A DNA stretch of 64,000 bases, from NCBI GenBank assembly GCA_963781725.1, contig CAWAGV010000002.1, positions 3,162,001-3,226,000 of the forward strand, in the 5' to 3' direction. The DNA is from BOG-931 sp963781725 (GTDB lineage Bacteria; Pseudomonadota; Alphaproteobacteria; Rhizobiales; Xanthobacteraceae). The position numbers and the translations under genes were made by a program. This document shows, in pieces, positions 23,975 through 32,488 of this stretch (within the stretch, counting starts at the first letter, position 1; every line of letters begins with the position of its first letter). A model generated the notes under the pieces. That model searched no databases. It had not been told where the DNA came from and saw only the letters and a program-made list of their open reading frames with translations.

Positions 23975-24693
23975 GGCTTGATCTCGCCCTTGAGATACGC
24001 CGCCGTGGTGCGCCGCTTCAGCCCGGCGATGGATGCCGTCGGATTGATCGTCTGCGGGCAGAGTTCCTGGCAGGACTGGTGCGAGTGGCAGGCGTGACAG
24101 CCGCCGGCCTCCGACACCGCTTGCAGGCGCGCCGCATTGCCGGCGTCGCGTGTGTCATTGACCAGCGTCCAGGCCCGCGTCAGCGCCGCCGGACCGAAAT
24201 AATCGTTGTTCCAGCGCACGGTATCGCAGGCGGCGTAACAAACTCCGCAATTGATGCATTCGATCGCGGCGTCGACGGCACGCCGTTCCGGCAAATCCGG
24301 CGGGATTTTCTCGATATCGTCGTACCTTGTCTTCGACGGCGCAAAGACGCCTTTAGCTTGCTGCCATTTCTCAAAGAACGGTTGCATGTCGGTCGCCAGG
24401 TCCTTGATGACCGGCAGGTTTTCCAGCGGCGCGATTTGCAGCTGGCCGCTGCCGGCGACCTTGGCGACATGGGTGCGGCAGGTCCAGCGCGGCTTGCCGT
24501 TCACCGTCATCGCGCAGGAGCCGCAGACGCCGACCCGGCAGGCGAAACGGTAAGACAGCGTCGGATCGATATTCCTCTGCACGAACGTCACGACGTCGAG
24601 CACGGTCTGGCTCTCGCGCCGCGGCACGCTGTAGGTCTCGTAGCGGCCGTCCTCGCCCCCGCGCCAAAGCGATACGGAGATGTCCCCGGGCAT
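23971..24693 (-). CDS. sdhB: Succinate dehydrogenase/fumarate reductase iron-sulfur subunit
   Basis: 240 residues from the ATG at 24693 (MPGDISVSLWRGG). Cluster motifs are complete: 2Fe-2S with C52, C57, C60 and C72 (FACRVGVCGSC...WTC), 4Fe-4S in CINCGVCYAAC and 3Fe-4S in the C-terminal CHACHSHQSCQELCP region. The protein carries electrons between the flavoprotein and the quinone-reducing anchors on the cytosolic face of the membrane. As first gene of the operon its order (Fe-S, anchor, anchor, flavoprotein, fumarase alpha, beta) is the reverse of the canonical alphaproteobacterial sdhCDAB, pointing to a paralogous specialised complex. Confidence 0.9.
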   Translation of the reverse strand: MPGDISVSLWRGGEDGRYETYSVPRRESQTVLDVVTFVQRNIDPTLSYRFACRVGVCGSCAMTVNGKPRWTCRTHVAKVAGSGQLQIAPLENLPVIKDLATDMQPFFEKWQQAKGVFAPSKTRYDDIEKIPPDLPERRAVDAAIECINCGVCYAACDTVRWNNDYFGPAALTRAWTLVNDTRDAGNAARLQAVSEAGGCHACHSHQSCQELCPQTINPTASIAGLKRRTTAAYLKGEIKP

Positions 24694-24750
24694 GTTGTTT
24701 TGGGCTCCTCCGTGACCTGAACTGCAACTCCGCACAGTCTAAAGCAATAC

Positions 24751-24756
24751 TATAAT
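24751..24756 (+). promoter_or_regulatory. TATAAT -10-like box
   Basis: A perfect TATAAT stands in an AT-rich patch between the divergent Fe-S subunit and DCC genes. No convincing -35 element is seen 16-18 bases upstream, so it is only a candidate promoter for the DCC gene at 24838. Confidence 0.25.
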
Positions 24757-24837
24757 ACGACGCACCTACTCTCCGCACGCGGGGAGGACATACGGCGGCC
24801 ACAGCACGCTTCTGGGTCCGGGCGTGGAGTTGCCATC

Positions 24838-25218
24838 ATGACGAATCCGCAGCTTACGGTCTGGTACAACACCAAGTGTCCGGTGTGTAATGCTGGCATC
24901 AACTGGCAACGTAGCCGGCTCAGTCGGGCAGCCCGCGCTGGTATCATTGAGTTCCGCGATATCAATCTCGAGCCTGACGCGCTTGCCCGTTTCGGCGCAG
25001 ATGTGAACGATGTGCGCCGGAGGTTGCATGCGGTCGATGCGCAGGGCCATCTCTTCGTCGGAGCTGACTGTGCCATCGTAATCTGGCGCGCAACGCCGGG
25101 CGACGCGTGGCTTGGCCGGTTCGTCGGCTTACCGCTCATCCGTCAGGTCGCACGCTTTTGCTATGACCGGTTCGCCGACCTGCTTTTCGCGTGGAATCGC
25201 TGGATGGGGCATTGGTAG
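24838..25218 (+). CDS. DCC family thiol-disulfide oxidoreductase-like protein (DUF393)
   Basis: 126 residues. The N-terminus has the family's defining pattern, an early beta strand followed by CPVC (VWYNTKCPVCNAGINW), here Asn-Thr-Lys before the first Cys rather than the more common Asp-Gly-x. The C-terminus ends in the typical amphipathic helices (YDRFADLLFAWNRWMG). DCC proteins have a thioredoxin-like fold with an unknown physiological role. It is divergent from the SDH-like operon and 93 bases ahead of the Liv importer. Confidence 0.85.
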   Translation: MTNPQLTVWYNTKCPVCNAGINWQRSRLSRAARAGIIEFRDINLEPDALARFGADVNDVRRRLHAVDAQGHLFVGADCAIVIWRATPGDAWLGRFVGLPLIRQVARFCYDRFADLLFAWNRWMGHW

Positions 25219-25311
25219 GCGGCGATGACAATGTAAATCGAGCGGCCTAGACTGATTGGGTCAATGCCGCCCGCGATTTCACGCAAGAGCGGTAATTCAG
25301 GGAGGCGTTCG

Positions 25312-26511
25312 GTGACCAAGTCAGGCATAGTATCGCGTCGCAGGTTCCTCGCCGGCACGGCCGGCGTCGCGCTTTCATCGAACCTGGCCGCTCCGGCCAT
25401 CCTCGCCCAAACCCGCGCGCCGATCCGCCTCGGCAACATCAATACCTATACCGGCGGCCTGGCTTACGCCGGCGCCGAGAATTACAACGCGGTCGAGCTC
25501 TATTTCGACAGCATCAACTGGACCATCGCCGGGCGCAAAGTCGAGATCATCAAGGAAGACGACCAGTTCAACCCGCAGGTCGGCTTGCAGAAAGCCAAGA
25601 AGCTGGTCGAGAGCGACAAGGTCGATCTGGTGTTCGGCATCCAGGCCAGCAACGTGGCGCTTGCCGTGCTGAACTACATGAAGCAGCAGAAGGCGTTCTA
25701 CGTGGTGACCGGCGCCGGCACCGACGCGATCACCTGGGACCGCTACCCTTATCTGTTCCGTTCGTCGATCTCGACCTATCAGCTTTCCGGACCGATGGCG
25801 GAATACGTCTATAACAATCTCGGCAAGCAGATCGTGTTGACGGCGTCTGACTACGCCGGCGGCCACGACGTGATGAACTTGTTCAAGGGACCGTACGTCG
25901 CCAAGGGCGGTACGGTGCTGAAAGAGATCTGGCCGCCGCTCGGCACCACCGACTTCAGCCCGTACCTGACGGATATCAAGTCGATCAATCCCCCGGTGAC
26001 TTACAACTTCATGCCGGGAGCCGATGCGTTCCGCTTCGTGCAGCAATATTCCGAGTTCGGCCTGAAGGAGAAAATGCCGCTCACCGGATTCACGATGATC
26101 AACTCGCAAACCACCAGTTCGCTCGGAAAAGCGGGGATCGGCGTCATCTCGGCGCTGACATTTATCGATACGCTGGACAATCCGGAAGCGAAGAAGTTCG
26201 TCGCCGACTACCAGGCGAAATACAAATCATCGCCCGATCTGTTCTGCGATTACGGTTATGTCGGTGCGCGGGTGATCGGGGAAGCCTTGCAGATGGTCGA
26301 TGGCGACGCCTCCGACAAGGACAAGCTTGCCGAGGCGATGGCGAAGGTGAATTTCAAGGCGCCGCGCGGTCCGTTCAAGTTCGATCCCGCCACGCATAAT
26401 CCGATCCAGGACATCTATATCGCCCAGGTGATCGAGAGCGGCGACAAGATCACGACCAAGGTGCTTTCGACGGCGAACCAGGTTCAGGACCCCGGCCACA
26501 AGATCTACTGA
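25312..26511 (+). CDS. livK: Branched-chain amino-acid type ABC transporter substrate-binding protein
   Basis: 399 residues from the GTG at 25312, chosen because GGGAGG lies 6 bases before it; an upstream ATG at 25264 has no site. The N-terminus is a Tat-like leader (SRRRFLAGTAGVALSSNLAAP). The mature protein is a type I periplasmic binding protein of the Leu/Ile/Val family (PIRLGNINTYTGGLAYAG; FGIQASNVALAVLNYM; PGADAFRFVQQYSEFGLK). It delivers ligand to the fused permease encoded 38 bases downstream. Relatives bind amino acids, amides or aromatic acids, so the true ligand is open. Confidence 0.9.
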   Translation: MTKSGIVSRRRFLAGTAGVALSSNLAAPAILAQTRAPIRLGNINTYTGGLAYAGAENYNAVELYFDSINWTIAGRKVEIIKEDDQFNPQVGLQKAKKLVESDKVDLVFGIQASNVALAVLNYMKQQKAFYVVTGAGTDAITWDRYPYLFRSSISTYQLSGPMAEYVYNNLGKQIVLTASDYAGGHDVMNLFKGPYVAKGGTVLKEIWPPLGTTDFSPYLTDIKSINPPVTYNFMPGADAFRFVQQYSEFGLKEKMPLTGFTMINSQTTSSLGKAGIGVISALTFIDTLDNPEAKKFVADYQAKYKSSPDLFCDYGYVGARVIGEALQMVDGDASDKDKLAEAMAKVNFKAPRGPFKFDPATHNPIQDIYIAQVIESGDKITTKVLSTANQVQDPGHKIY

Positions 26512-26549
26512 TCGGATAACAACGCTGCAAAAATCCGGCTGAGGGCTGC

Positions 26550-28391
26550 ATGGAACTGCTCGTCGCCCAGCTATTGAACGGGCTGGTCTACGGCGTGCTG
26601 CTGTTCCTGATGGCCGCCGGACTGTCGCTGATTTTCGGCCTGATGAACGTCGTCAGCCTGGCGCACGGCTCGTTCTTCATGCTGGGCGCGTTCGTCGGCC
26701 TTACGATCGTGCATCTGACCGGCAGCTTCTGGCTGGCGCTGATCCTGGCGCCCATTCCGGTGATCGTGCTCGGCGTGCTGATGGAAGTGCTGTTCATGCG
26801 GCCGCTCTATGCGCGCGGCCACATGGATCAGGTGCTGCTGACGTTCGGTTTCACTTTCGTCTTCTACGACCTGGTGCAGACGGTCTGGGGACGCATGGTG
26901 CTGCGCCTGCCGACCCCGGAAATCCTGCAAGGCACCGTGCAGATCGGGCTTGGCGTGTTTTCGGCCTATCGCCTGTTCCTGATCGGGTTCGGCTTTGCCA
27001 CTGCCATTCTGCTTTGGCTGGTGCTTGAGCGCAGCCGGGTCGGCGCGATGGTGCGCGCCGGCGTCGATAACGCGGCCATGGCCGCGGGCCTCGGCGGCAA
27101 CATTCCGCTGCTGTTCACCGGAATATTCGGCTTCGGTGTGGCGCTGGCGGCGCTTGGCGGTGTCGCCGCCGGGCCGGTGCTCGGCCTCTATCCGGGCATG
27201 GACGCCGAAATCCTGATCCCGGCGTTCATCGTCATTGTCATCGGCGGCATGGGCAGTCTGCGCGGCGCATTTGTCGGCTCGCTGCTGATCGGCATCGCCG
27301 ACACCTTCGGCAAGGCCTACCTGCAAAGCATCGCGCTGTTTCTGATCTATCTGGCAATGACAGTCGTGCTGCTGATCCGGCCGCAAGGCTTGTTCGGCAT
27401 CAAATACTCCGACGTTTCCGCAGCCTCGGCGATCACCAGCGCGGCCGTGCCGGCAACGGCCGGAAAGCGCATCGCCGGCTTCGTTGTGCTGGCCGCCTTG
27501 CTGATCCTGCCGTTCTTTCTCACCGACTACCCTCGCGCGCTGGTCGCCGAGATTCTCATCTTTGCGATCTTCGCGATGAGTCTCGACCTGTTACTCGGCT
27601 TCACCGGCCTGATGTCGCTCGGCCACGCTGCGTTCTTCGGTCTCGGCGCCTATGCGGTGGCGGTGCTTGGCACGCAATTCGGCATCAACGCCTGGCTCGG
27701 GCTCGCCGCGGGTGTCCTATTGGCCGCGAGCGGGGCTGCGCTGATCGGCTTCTTCTGCGTCCGGCTCGCCGGGATTCCATTCCTGATGCTGACACTGGCG
27801 TTCTCGCAGCTGGTGTTCTCGGTCGCGCTGAAGTGGCGCGACGTGACCGGCGGGTCCGACGGCATGGCGCTTGCCGAGAAGCCGGGCTTCTTCGGCTTCA
27901 GCCTCGACCACTCGCTTGTCATGTATTTCATGACGCTGCTGTTCTTCGTCGCCGCGTTCCTGCTGCTCCGCCGGTTGATCAACGCGCCGCTGGGTCACGT
28001 CTTTATCGGCATCCGCGAGAATGAACAGCGCATGCTGGCGATCGGCTATCCGACGCGGGCCTACAAGCTTCTGGCCTTCATCATCGCCGGCAGTTTCGCC
28101 GGTCTCGCCGGCGGGCTTTACGCCATCTTCAACGGCTTTATTTCGTCGGATGCGCTGTACTGGACTGCTTCCGGCGACATTCTCATCATGACCATGCTCG
28201 GCGGCGCAGGCACGCTGATCGGCCCGCCGATTGGCGCGGCCGTGTTCCTGCTGATGAAAAATGTCGCCAGCTCCTACAGCGAACACTGGCTGACCATCAT
28301 CGGCGTCATCTTCATCTGCTGTGTGATGTTCTTCCCCGGCGGCATCTGGGGCACGGTGCAGAAACTGCGATGGGGCGGGAAGCGGCCGTGA
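26550..28391 (+). CDS. Fused LivH-LivM branched-chain amino-acid type ABC permease
   Basis: 613 residues containing both permease subunits of a Liv importer in one chain. Residues about 1-285 are LivH-like (MELLVAQLLNGLVYGVLLFL; LIFGLMNVVSLAHGSFFMLG), and about 310-600 are LivM-like (FAMSLDLLLGFTGLMSLGHAAFFGLGA; FIGIRENEQRMLAIGYP, the EAA-type coupling loop). Together they form the membrane channel. The usual arrangement is two genes of about 290 and 330 residues, so this is a natural fusion with no stop or frameshift between them. The stop overlaps the GTG of the first ATPase gene. Confidence 0.92.
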   Translation: MELLVAQLLNGLVYGVLLFLMAAGLSLIFGLMNVVSLAHGSFFMLGAFVGLTIVHLTGSFWLALILAPIPVIVLGVLMEVLFMRPLYARGHMDQVLLTFGFTFVFYDLVQTVWGRMVLRLPTPEILQGTVQIGLGVFSAYRLFLIGFGFATAILLWLVLERSRVGAMVRAGVDNAAMAAGLGGNIPLLFTGIFGFGVALAALGGVAAGPVLGLYPGMDAEILIPAFIVIVIGGMGSLRGAFVGSLLIGIADTFGKAYLQSIALFLIYLAMTVVLLIRPQGLFGIKYSDVSAASAITSAAVPATAGKRIAGFVVLAALLILPFFLTDYPRALVAEILIFAIFAMSLDLLLGFTGLMSLGHAAFFGLGAYAVAVLGTQFGINAWLGLAAGVLLAASGAALIGFFCVRLAGIPFLMLTLAFSQLVFSVALKWRDVTGGSDGMALAEKPGFFGFSLDHSLVMYFMTLLFFVAAFLLLRRLINAPLGHVFIGIRENEQRMLAIGYPTRAYKLLAFIIAGSFAGLAGGLYAIFNGFISSDALYWTASGDILIMTMLGGAGTLIGPPIGAAVFLLMKNVASSYSEHWLTIIGVIFICCVMFFPGGIWGTVQKLRWGGKRP

Positions 28392-29131
28392 ATATCCTCG
28401 ACATCGAGCATTTGCGCCGTGCCTTCGGCAGCCTGGTCGTGACCGACGACGTCAACCTCGCCATTGCGCCGGGCGAGCGGCACGTCATCATCGGTCCGAA
28501 CGGCGCCGGCAAGACCAGCCTGATCAACCAGATCGGCGGGCAGCTCGCGCCGACGGCAGGCCGCATCATGCTTAAAGGCCGCGACATTGCCGGCCTGCCG
28601 CCGCACCGCATCAGCCGCATGGGCGTCGCCCGCACGTTCCAGCGCAACAATCTGTTTCACAATCTCAGCGTGATCGAAAACCTGCGGCTGGCGCTGTCGG
28701 TCAAGTTCGGCAACCCGCTCGATTGCTTTGGCGCGGCCGATCGCGATGCGGCCCTGATCGATCGGGCGCGGCAGTTGATGCGGCAGGTTCATCTCGGCGA
28801 TGACGGCGCACGTATCGCGCGTAACCTGTCTTACGGTGAGCAGCGTCAGCTTGAGATTGGAATTGCGCTTGCCGGCGAACCCGATCTGCTGCTTCTCGAC
28901 GAGCCGACTTCCGGCATGTCTCCTGCCGAAACCAGCCGCATGATCGAGCTGATTGCGTCGCTGCCGCGTAGCTTGTCGCTGCTGATGATCGAGCACGACA
29001 TGCAGGTCGTATTCTCGGTCGCCGACCGCATCACCGTGCTTTATTACGGCAAGGTGCTGGCCAGCGGCGTGCCGGCGGAGATTCAAGTCAATCAGCGCGT
29101 GCGCGAAGTCTATCTGGGGATGACGCACTGA
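28388..29131 (+). CDS. livG: Liv-type ABC transporter ATP-binding protein (first)
   Basis: 247 residues from the GTG at 28388, which overlaps the permease stop (GTGA). An ATG at 28370 is in frame but inside the permease. The ATPase motifs are Walker A GPNGAGKT, Q-loop region ARTFQRNNLF, signature LSYGEQRQLEIGIAL and Walker B LLLLDEPTSGMSP. The C-terminal LivG-like tail (GKVLASGVPAEIQVNQRVREVYLG) is present. It hydrolyses ATP to drive the fused permease. The stop overlaps the start of livF by one base. Confidence 0.93.
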   Translation: MNILDIEHLRRAFGSLVVTDDVNLAIAPGERHVIIGPNGAGKTSLINQIGGQLAPTAGRIMLKGRDIAGLPPHRISRMGVARTFQRNNLFHNLSVIENLRLALSVKFGNPLDCFGAADRDAALIDRARQLMRQVHLGDDGARIARNLSYGEQRQLEIGIALAGEPDLLLLDEPTSGMSPAETSRMIELIASLPRSLSLLMIEHDMQVVFSVADRITVLYYGKVLASGVPAEIQVNQRVREVYLGMTH

Positions 29132-29826
29132 TGCTCACCCTCGACAACGTCAACGCCTATTACGGCGATAGCCACATCCTTCACGGCGTCACGCTGTCGG
29201 TGCGCGAGGGCGAAGTGGTGTGTCTGCTCGGCCGCAACGGCGCGGGAAAAACCACGACGATCATGACCGTGATGGGCTACCTGCACCCGCGCGCCGGGTC
29301 GATCCGCTACAACGGCCGCGATATCGGCGCGTTGCCGCCCTATGCGATGGCGCGGCTCGGTTTCGGCTTGGTGCCGCAGGAGCGCGGTATTTTCCCGAGC
29401 CTTACCGTTCGTGAGAATCTGACGGTGTTCGCGCGGCAGGCGGCAAGCGGCGGCTGGACTTTGCAGCGGATCTTCGAGCTGTTCCCGGGCCTTCACGCCC
29501 GCGAGCGCAATCTCGGTTTCCAGCTTTCGGGCGGCGAGCAGCAGATGCTGTCGATCGCCCGGGCGCTGATGCTCAATCCGTCGTTGCTGTTGCTCGATGA
29601 GCCGTCGGAAGGCCTGGCGCCGCTGATCGTGCAGGAGATCGTCGAGGTGCTCAAACGCCTCAAAGGCGAAGGGCTGGCGATCCTTCTGGTCGAGCAGAAC
29701 CTGCGCGCGGCTTTTGCCGTCGCCGACCGGCACCACGTCATGAACAAGGGCGCGATCTGCTTTACCGGATCGACCGCGGAACTCGAGGGCAATGAGTTCG
29801 TGCTGCGGAATTATCTGAGCGTGTAG
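29131..29826 (+). CDS. livF: Liv-type ABC transporter ATP-binding protein (second)
   Basis: 231 residues; the ATG shares one base with the stop of the previous ATPase gene (TGATG). Motifs: Walker A GRNGAGKTT, signature LSGGEQQMLSIARAL, Walker B LLLLDEPSEGLAP and the LivF-type GLVPQERGIFPSLTVREN segment. It is the partner ATPase of the importer and the last gene of the operon. Palindromic repeat sequence begins immediately downstream. Confidence 0.93.
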   Translation: MLTLDNVNAYYGDSHILHGVTLSVREGEVVCLLGRNGAGKTTTIMTVMGYLHPRAGSIRYNGRDIGALPPYAMARLGFGLVPQERGIFPSLTVRENLTVFARQAASGGWTLQRIFELFPGLHARERNLGFQLSGGEQQMLSIARALMLNPSLLLLDEPSEGLAPLIVQEIVEVLKRLKGEGLAILLVEQNLRAAFAVADRHHVMNKGAICFTGSTAELEGNEFVLRNYLSV

Positions 29827-29830
29827 ATGT

Positions 29831-29860
29831 TCTCGTGGTGAGGAGCAGCCTGCGGCGCCA
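29831..29860. repeat. Degenerate half copy of the 105-bp palindromic repeat
   Basis: The stretch TCTCGTGGTGAGGAGCAGCC and the following bases resemble the first arm of the repeat at 29868 (CCTCATGGTGAGGAGCGGCG) with several changes, directly after livF. It looks like a decayed partial copy. Confidence 0.5.
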
Positions 29861-29867
29861 AGAGAGA

Positions 29868-29972
29868 TCCTCATGGTGAGGAGCGGCGCGTAGCGCCGCG
29901 TCTCGAACCATGCTTCACCCACTGAGCGGCATCCTTCGAGACGCGCCCTTCGGGCGCTCCTCAGGATGAGGA
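29868..29972. repeat. 105-bp palindromic repeat element, copy 1
   Basis: Two hairpin-forming arms. Arm one begins TCCTCATGGTGAGGAGCGGC and ends CGTCTCGAACCATG; arm two begins CATCCTTCGAGACGCGCCCT and ends CTCCTCAGGATGAGGA. Each arm contains its own short inverted repeat (GGCGC...GCGCC; GCGCCC...GGGCGC). The reverse complement of 34956-35060 matches it over all 105 bases with about nine differences, most in the centre. Its last bases carry the stop codon of the GIY-YIG gene. I know closely similar elements as dispersed repeats of Bradyrhizobium and relatives. Confidence 0.9.
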
Positions 29973-30308
29973 GTGAGGGAAGGGCGTTCTTCGTTGTGAC
30001 AGCTCGCGCAGTCGCTTGAAATCATTTGCCATGAGCGCCTCTTTCTTGACCCGCGACCAGCCTTTGACCCGCCGCTCAGCCGCTATGGCATCAACAATTC
30101 TGTCGAAATATTCCGACCACACGAGCTCTACAGGTCGACGCTTGGCGGTGTATCCGTCAAAGATTCCGTTTTGATGCTGCGAAACGCGCGTTTCCAGTTC
30201 GCCGCGCGTCGTGCCGACATAATAGGATTTATCGGCACAACGAAGAATGTAGAGCCACGCTCCCCACTCTGCCTTACTCGGCCGCCGTAACCGCCGCGGT
30301 CCGGTCAA
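29961..30308 (-). CDS. Small GIY-YIG nuclease-domain protein
   Basis: 115 residues. The single domain starts WLYILRCADKSYYVGTT, a degenerate GIY-YIG pair (LYI...YVG), followed by the catalytic-type Arg in ETRVSQHQNG and a downstream Glu in SEYFDRIVDAIAAERRVKGW, as in the UPF0213/UvrC-N-like family. These are small endonuclease-fold proteins of uncertain role. The ATG at 30308 overlaps the end of the luciferase-like gene by 35 bases. The last codons and the TGA lie inside repeat copy 1 (29868-29972), so the repeat supplies the C-terminus. Confidence 0.82.
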   Translation of the reverse strand: MTGPRRLRRPSKAEWGAWLYILRCADKSYYVGTTRGELETRVSQHQNGIFDGYTAKRRPVELVWSEYFDRIVDAIAAERRVKGWSRVKKEALMANDFKRLRELSQRRTPFPHSSS

Positions 30309-31473
30309 ATCCCGAAATCATCGTATCCGGATACAGCTCTTTCAGCTTCGGATACACTTCGCGGGCGAACATGCGGATGCTGTGCACGGTATCGTCGTGT
30401 TCGAGGAAGCCGGCCTGTCCCATGATCAAAAGCTGGCCGTAGCCGCCGACATAGTCCCAGTGCTTCCTGATCTGCGCCAGCACCTGGTCCGGCGTGCCTG
30501 CGAACATGGTGCCGGCCTCGAGCGCACCTGCGACGGTCGCTTGCTTGGTGCCGAAGGCGCTGACCACGTTGTGCGCGCCACGCGCCAGTTGCACGTTCAT
30601 GGCCACCGGCACGTAGCCGGGCGGATTGGCGAAGTGCGGGGGCACCTTGTTGGCCTGGATGTACCAGAGCAATTTCTCGGCGCCGGCATGCGCGCGGGCT
30701 TCGGAATCGCCGACGTAAATCAGCGCCGCGTAGGCAAGGCGGTCGATCGGAACATCTTGCCCGCGTCCGGCATCGCGCCAGCCTTTGCGATAGGCGTCGA
30801 AGATACGCTTGGTAGTGTCGAAGCCGGTCAGGAACGTGGCCTGGACATGGCCATGCGCGCCGACCTGCGCGGCGCCACCGGTGCTGGTCGTCGAGACCCA
30901 GACCGGCGGGTGCGGCTGCTGGATCGGGCGCGGCCAGATGTTGATCGCGCGATGATGAAAAAAGCGGCCTTCGTGGCTGAAGGGTCCGTCGTGATGCGTC
31001 CAGCATTTGACGATGAGATCGAGCGCCTCCCAGTGGCGCTCATTCATGCGTACCGGGTTGCTGTTGGCGGGAAGGATTTCGTACGGCACGCCGCGCACGA
31101 AACCGGCTTCCAGCCGGCCATGCGAGAGCACGTCGATCATCGCCATTTCTTCGGCAACGCGGACCGGCTGCCGGCGATTGGCGATCGGATTGCCGAGGAT
31201 CAGGAGCCGGGCCTTCTTGCTGAGACGGGCCAGCGCCGCCAGCATCAGCGGCGCGGCCGGGTCGACGCAGGTCGCCGTCTGGTGGTGCTCGTTGAGCATG
31301 ATCTCAACGCCTTCATCCTCGGCGATGAGCCATTCATCGATGTAGCGATCGTAGAGCGCGGCGCCTTTGGCCGGGTCGTAGACCTTGTTCGGCAGCGACA
31401 CGCGGATGGAAGGGTAGCTGTCCGCCGGCGGCAGGTACGGGTACGCCGTTTCGCTGAAATGCCACGCTCTCAT
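30274..31473 (-). CDS. LLM class flavin-dependent oxidoreductase (luciferase-like monooxygenase)
   Basis: 399 residues from the ATG at 31473 (MRAWHFSETAYPYLPPADSY), 1 base after the stop of the upstream hydrolase. The fold is the bacterial-luciferase TIM barrel: MLNEHHQTATCVDPAAPLML near the N-terminus, GNPIANRRQPVRVAEEMAMI, the LSHGRLEAGFVRG segment typical of LLM enzymes and a C-terminal GTPDQVLAQIRKHW. It would use reduced flavin and O2 to oxidise an organic substrate; a flavin reductase is not adjacent. It forms an operon with the alpha/beta hydrolase and the GIY-YIG gene. The frame continues upstream to 31554 but only as overlap with the hydrolase. Confidence 0.9.
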   Translation of the reverse strand: MRAWHFSETAYPYLPPADSYPSIRVSLPNKVYDPAKGAALYDRYIDEWLIAEDEGVEIMLNEHHQTATCVDPAAPLMLAALARLSKKARLLILGNPIANRRQPVRVAEEMAMIDVLSHGRLEAGFVRGVPYEILPANSNPVRMNERHWEALDLIVKCWTHHDGPFSHEGRFFHHRAINIWPRPIQQPHPPVWVSTTSTGGAAQVGAHGHVQATFLTGFDTTKRIFDAYRKGWRDAGRGQDVPIDRLAYAALIYVGDSEARAHAGAEKLLWYIQANKVPPHFANPPGYVPVAMNVQLARGAHNVVSAFGTKQATVAGALEAGTMFAGTPDQVLAQIRKHWDYVGGYGQLLIMGQAGFLEHDDTVHSIRMFAREVYPKLKELYPDTMISGFDRTAAVTAAE

Positions 31474-31474
31474 G

Positions 31475-32248
31475 TCATTTCTCCAGGAACTCGCTGATCG
31501 CCGCGGTAAGCGCCTGCGGCTGCTCGAGATGGGGCAGGTGGCCGGCGCCGGCAATCGTCATGGTCCGCGCGTTCGGCATCAGCCTCGCGTAACCCTCGAG
31601 GTAATTCGCCGATACCAGACCGTCGCCATCGCCGCGGACGAACAGCGCCGGCGCGTTGACGCGATGCAGCCGGCGCTTGAGCTTGGTGTTGTGCATCCAC
31701 GGCTCCCACACCAGCAGCGCCAGCGTCTCGCGGGCGCGGAAAATGGCTGCGAGTTCGTCCTCAGGGAGCTTGGAGAAATCCGGCAGTAGGCGCGCCGGAT
31801 CCTTGTAAACCAGCTTGTCGAAATCCGCCTGCGGCATCGCGAAAACGTCCGGGATGTCGAGCTTGTCTGCGGAACCGAGCTTGACGCCGACTGGAGCGAT
31901 CAGTGCGACGCGGCGAAAACGCTGCGGGGCCTTGCTCGCCATCTCCGCGCCGATCCAGCCGCCGACCGAACACGCAACCATATCGGCCTGCTCGACGCCG
32001 AGCTGGTCGAGAAGCTCAAGATGGAGGTAAGCGATGTCGTCGATGCTATCGAGCCACTCGGGCAGGCTCGATTTGCCGAAGCCGGGATGTGAGGGCGCGA
32101 TCACACGGCGCTGCTTTGCCAATCCGTCGGCAAACGGTTGCCACGGATCGTAGCCCATGCCGCTATGCAGAAACAGCAGCGGCTTTGCCTTGGCCGCGCT
32201 CGCGTCGCCCGAATCCAGAATTTCAAGATCGACGCCCGCGATCTTCAT
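31475..32248 (-). CDS. Alpha/beta hydrolase
   Basis: 257 residues from ATG 32248 (MKIAGVDLEILDSG); a GTG at 32260 is also possible. The catalytic set of the alpha/beta-hydrolase fold is visible: the oxyanion-hole strand LLFLHSGMG, nucleophile in CSVGGW (Ser with Gly on both sides), Asp in VRGDGDGLV and His in AGHLPHLEQP. It hydrolyses an ester, thioester or C-C bond in the cytosol, perhaps a product of the LLM oxygenase encoded 1 base downstream. The 240-base divergent gap to the dehydrogenase small subunit contains no feature I recognise. Confidence 0.88.
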   Translation of the reverse strand: MKIAGVDLEILDSGDASAAKAKPLLFLHSGMGYDPWQPFADGLAKQRRVIAPSHPGFGKSSLPEWLDSIDDIAYLHLELLDQLGVEQADMVACSVGGWIGAEMASKAPQRFRRVALIAPVGVKLGSADKLDIPDVFAMPQADFDKLVYKDPARLLPDFSKLPEDELAAIFRARETLALLVWEPWMHNTKLKRRLHRVNAPALFVRGDGDGLVSANYLEGYARLMPNARTMTIAGAGHLPHLEQPQALTAAISEFLEK

Positions 32249-32488
32249 TGTCGTTGTGTTCACGCGCGGTAGCCTCCCTGAAGGCATGGTCCCCGCGGCA
32301 CTGCACCTTGTCAATATTGCCGCTATCGCGAAGCGGCGAGGGTCGTATGCGCGAACGCGCAGTGCTCCGCCTCGATACGCGCGATGTCACGCTTGCCTGG
32401 GCAAGGCAAAAGGAACAGTCTTGAGGGTAAGGGTGCGCGGCTCCTCGCATAAAGCGCGTCCGCAAATCGGCATAGGGAGGCTTAGATC

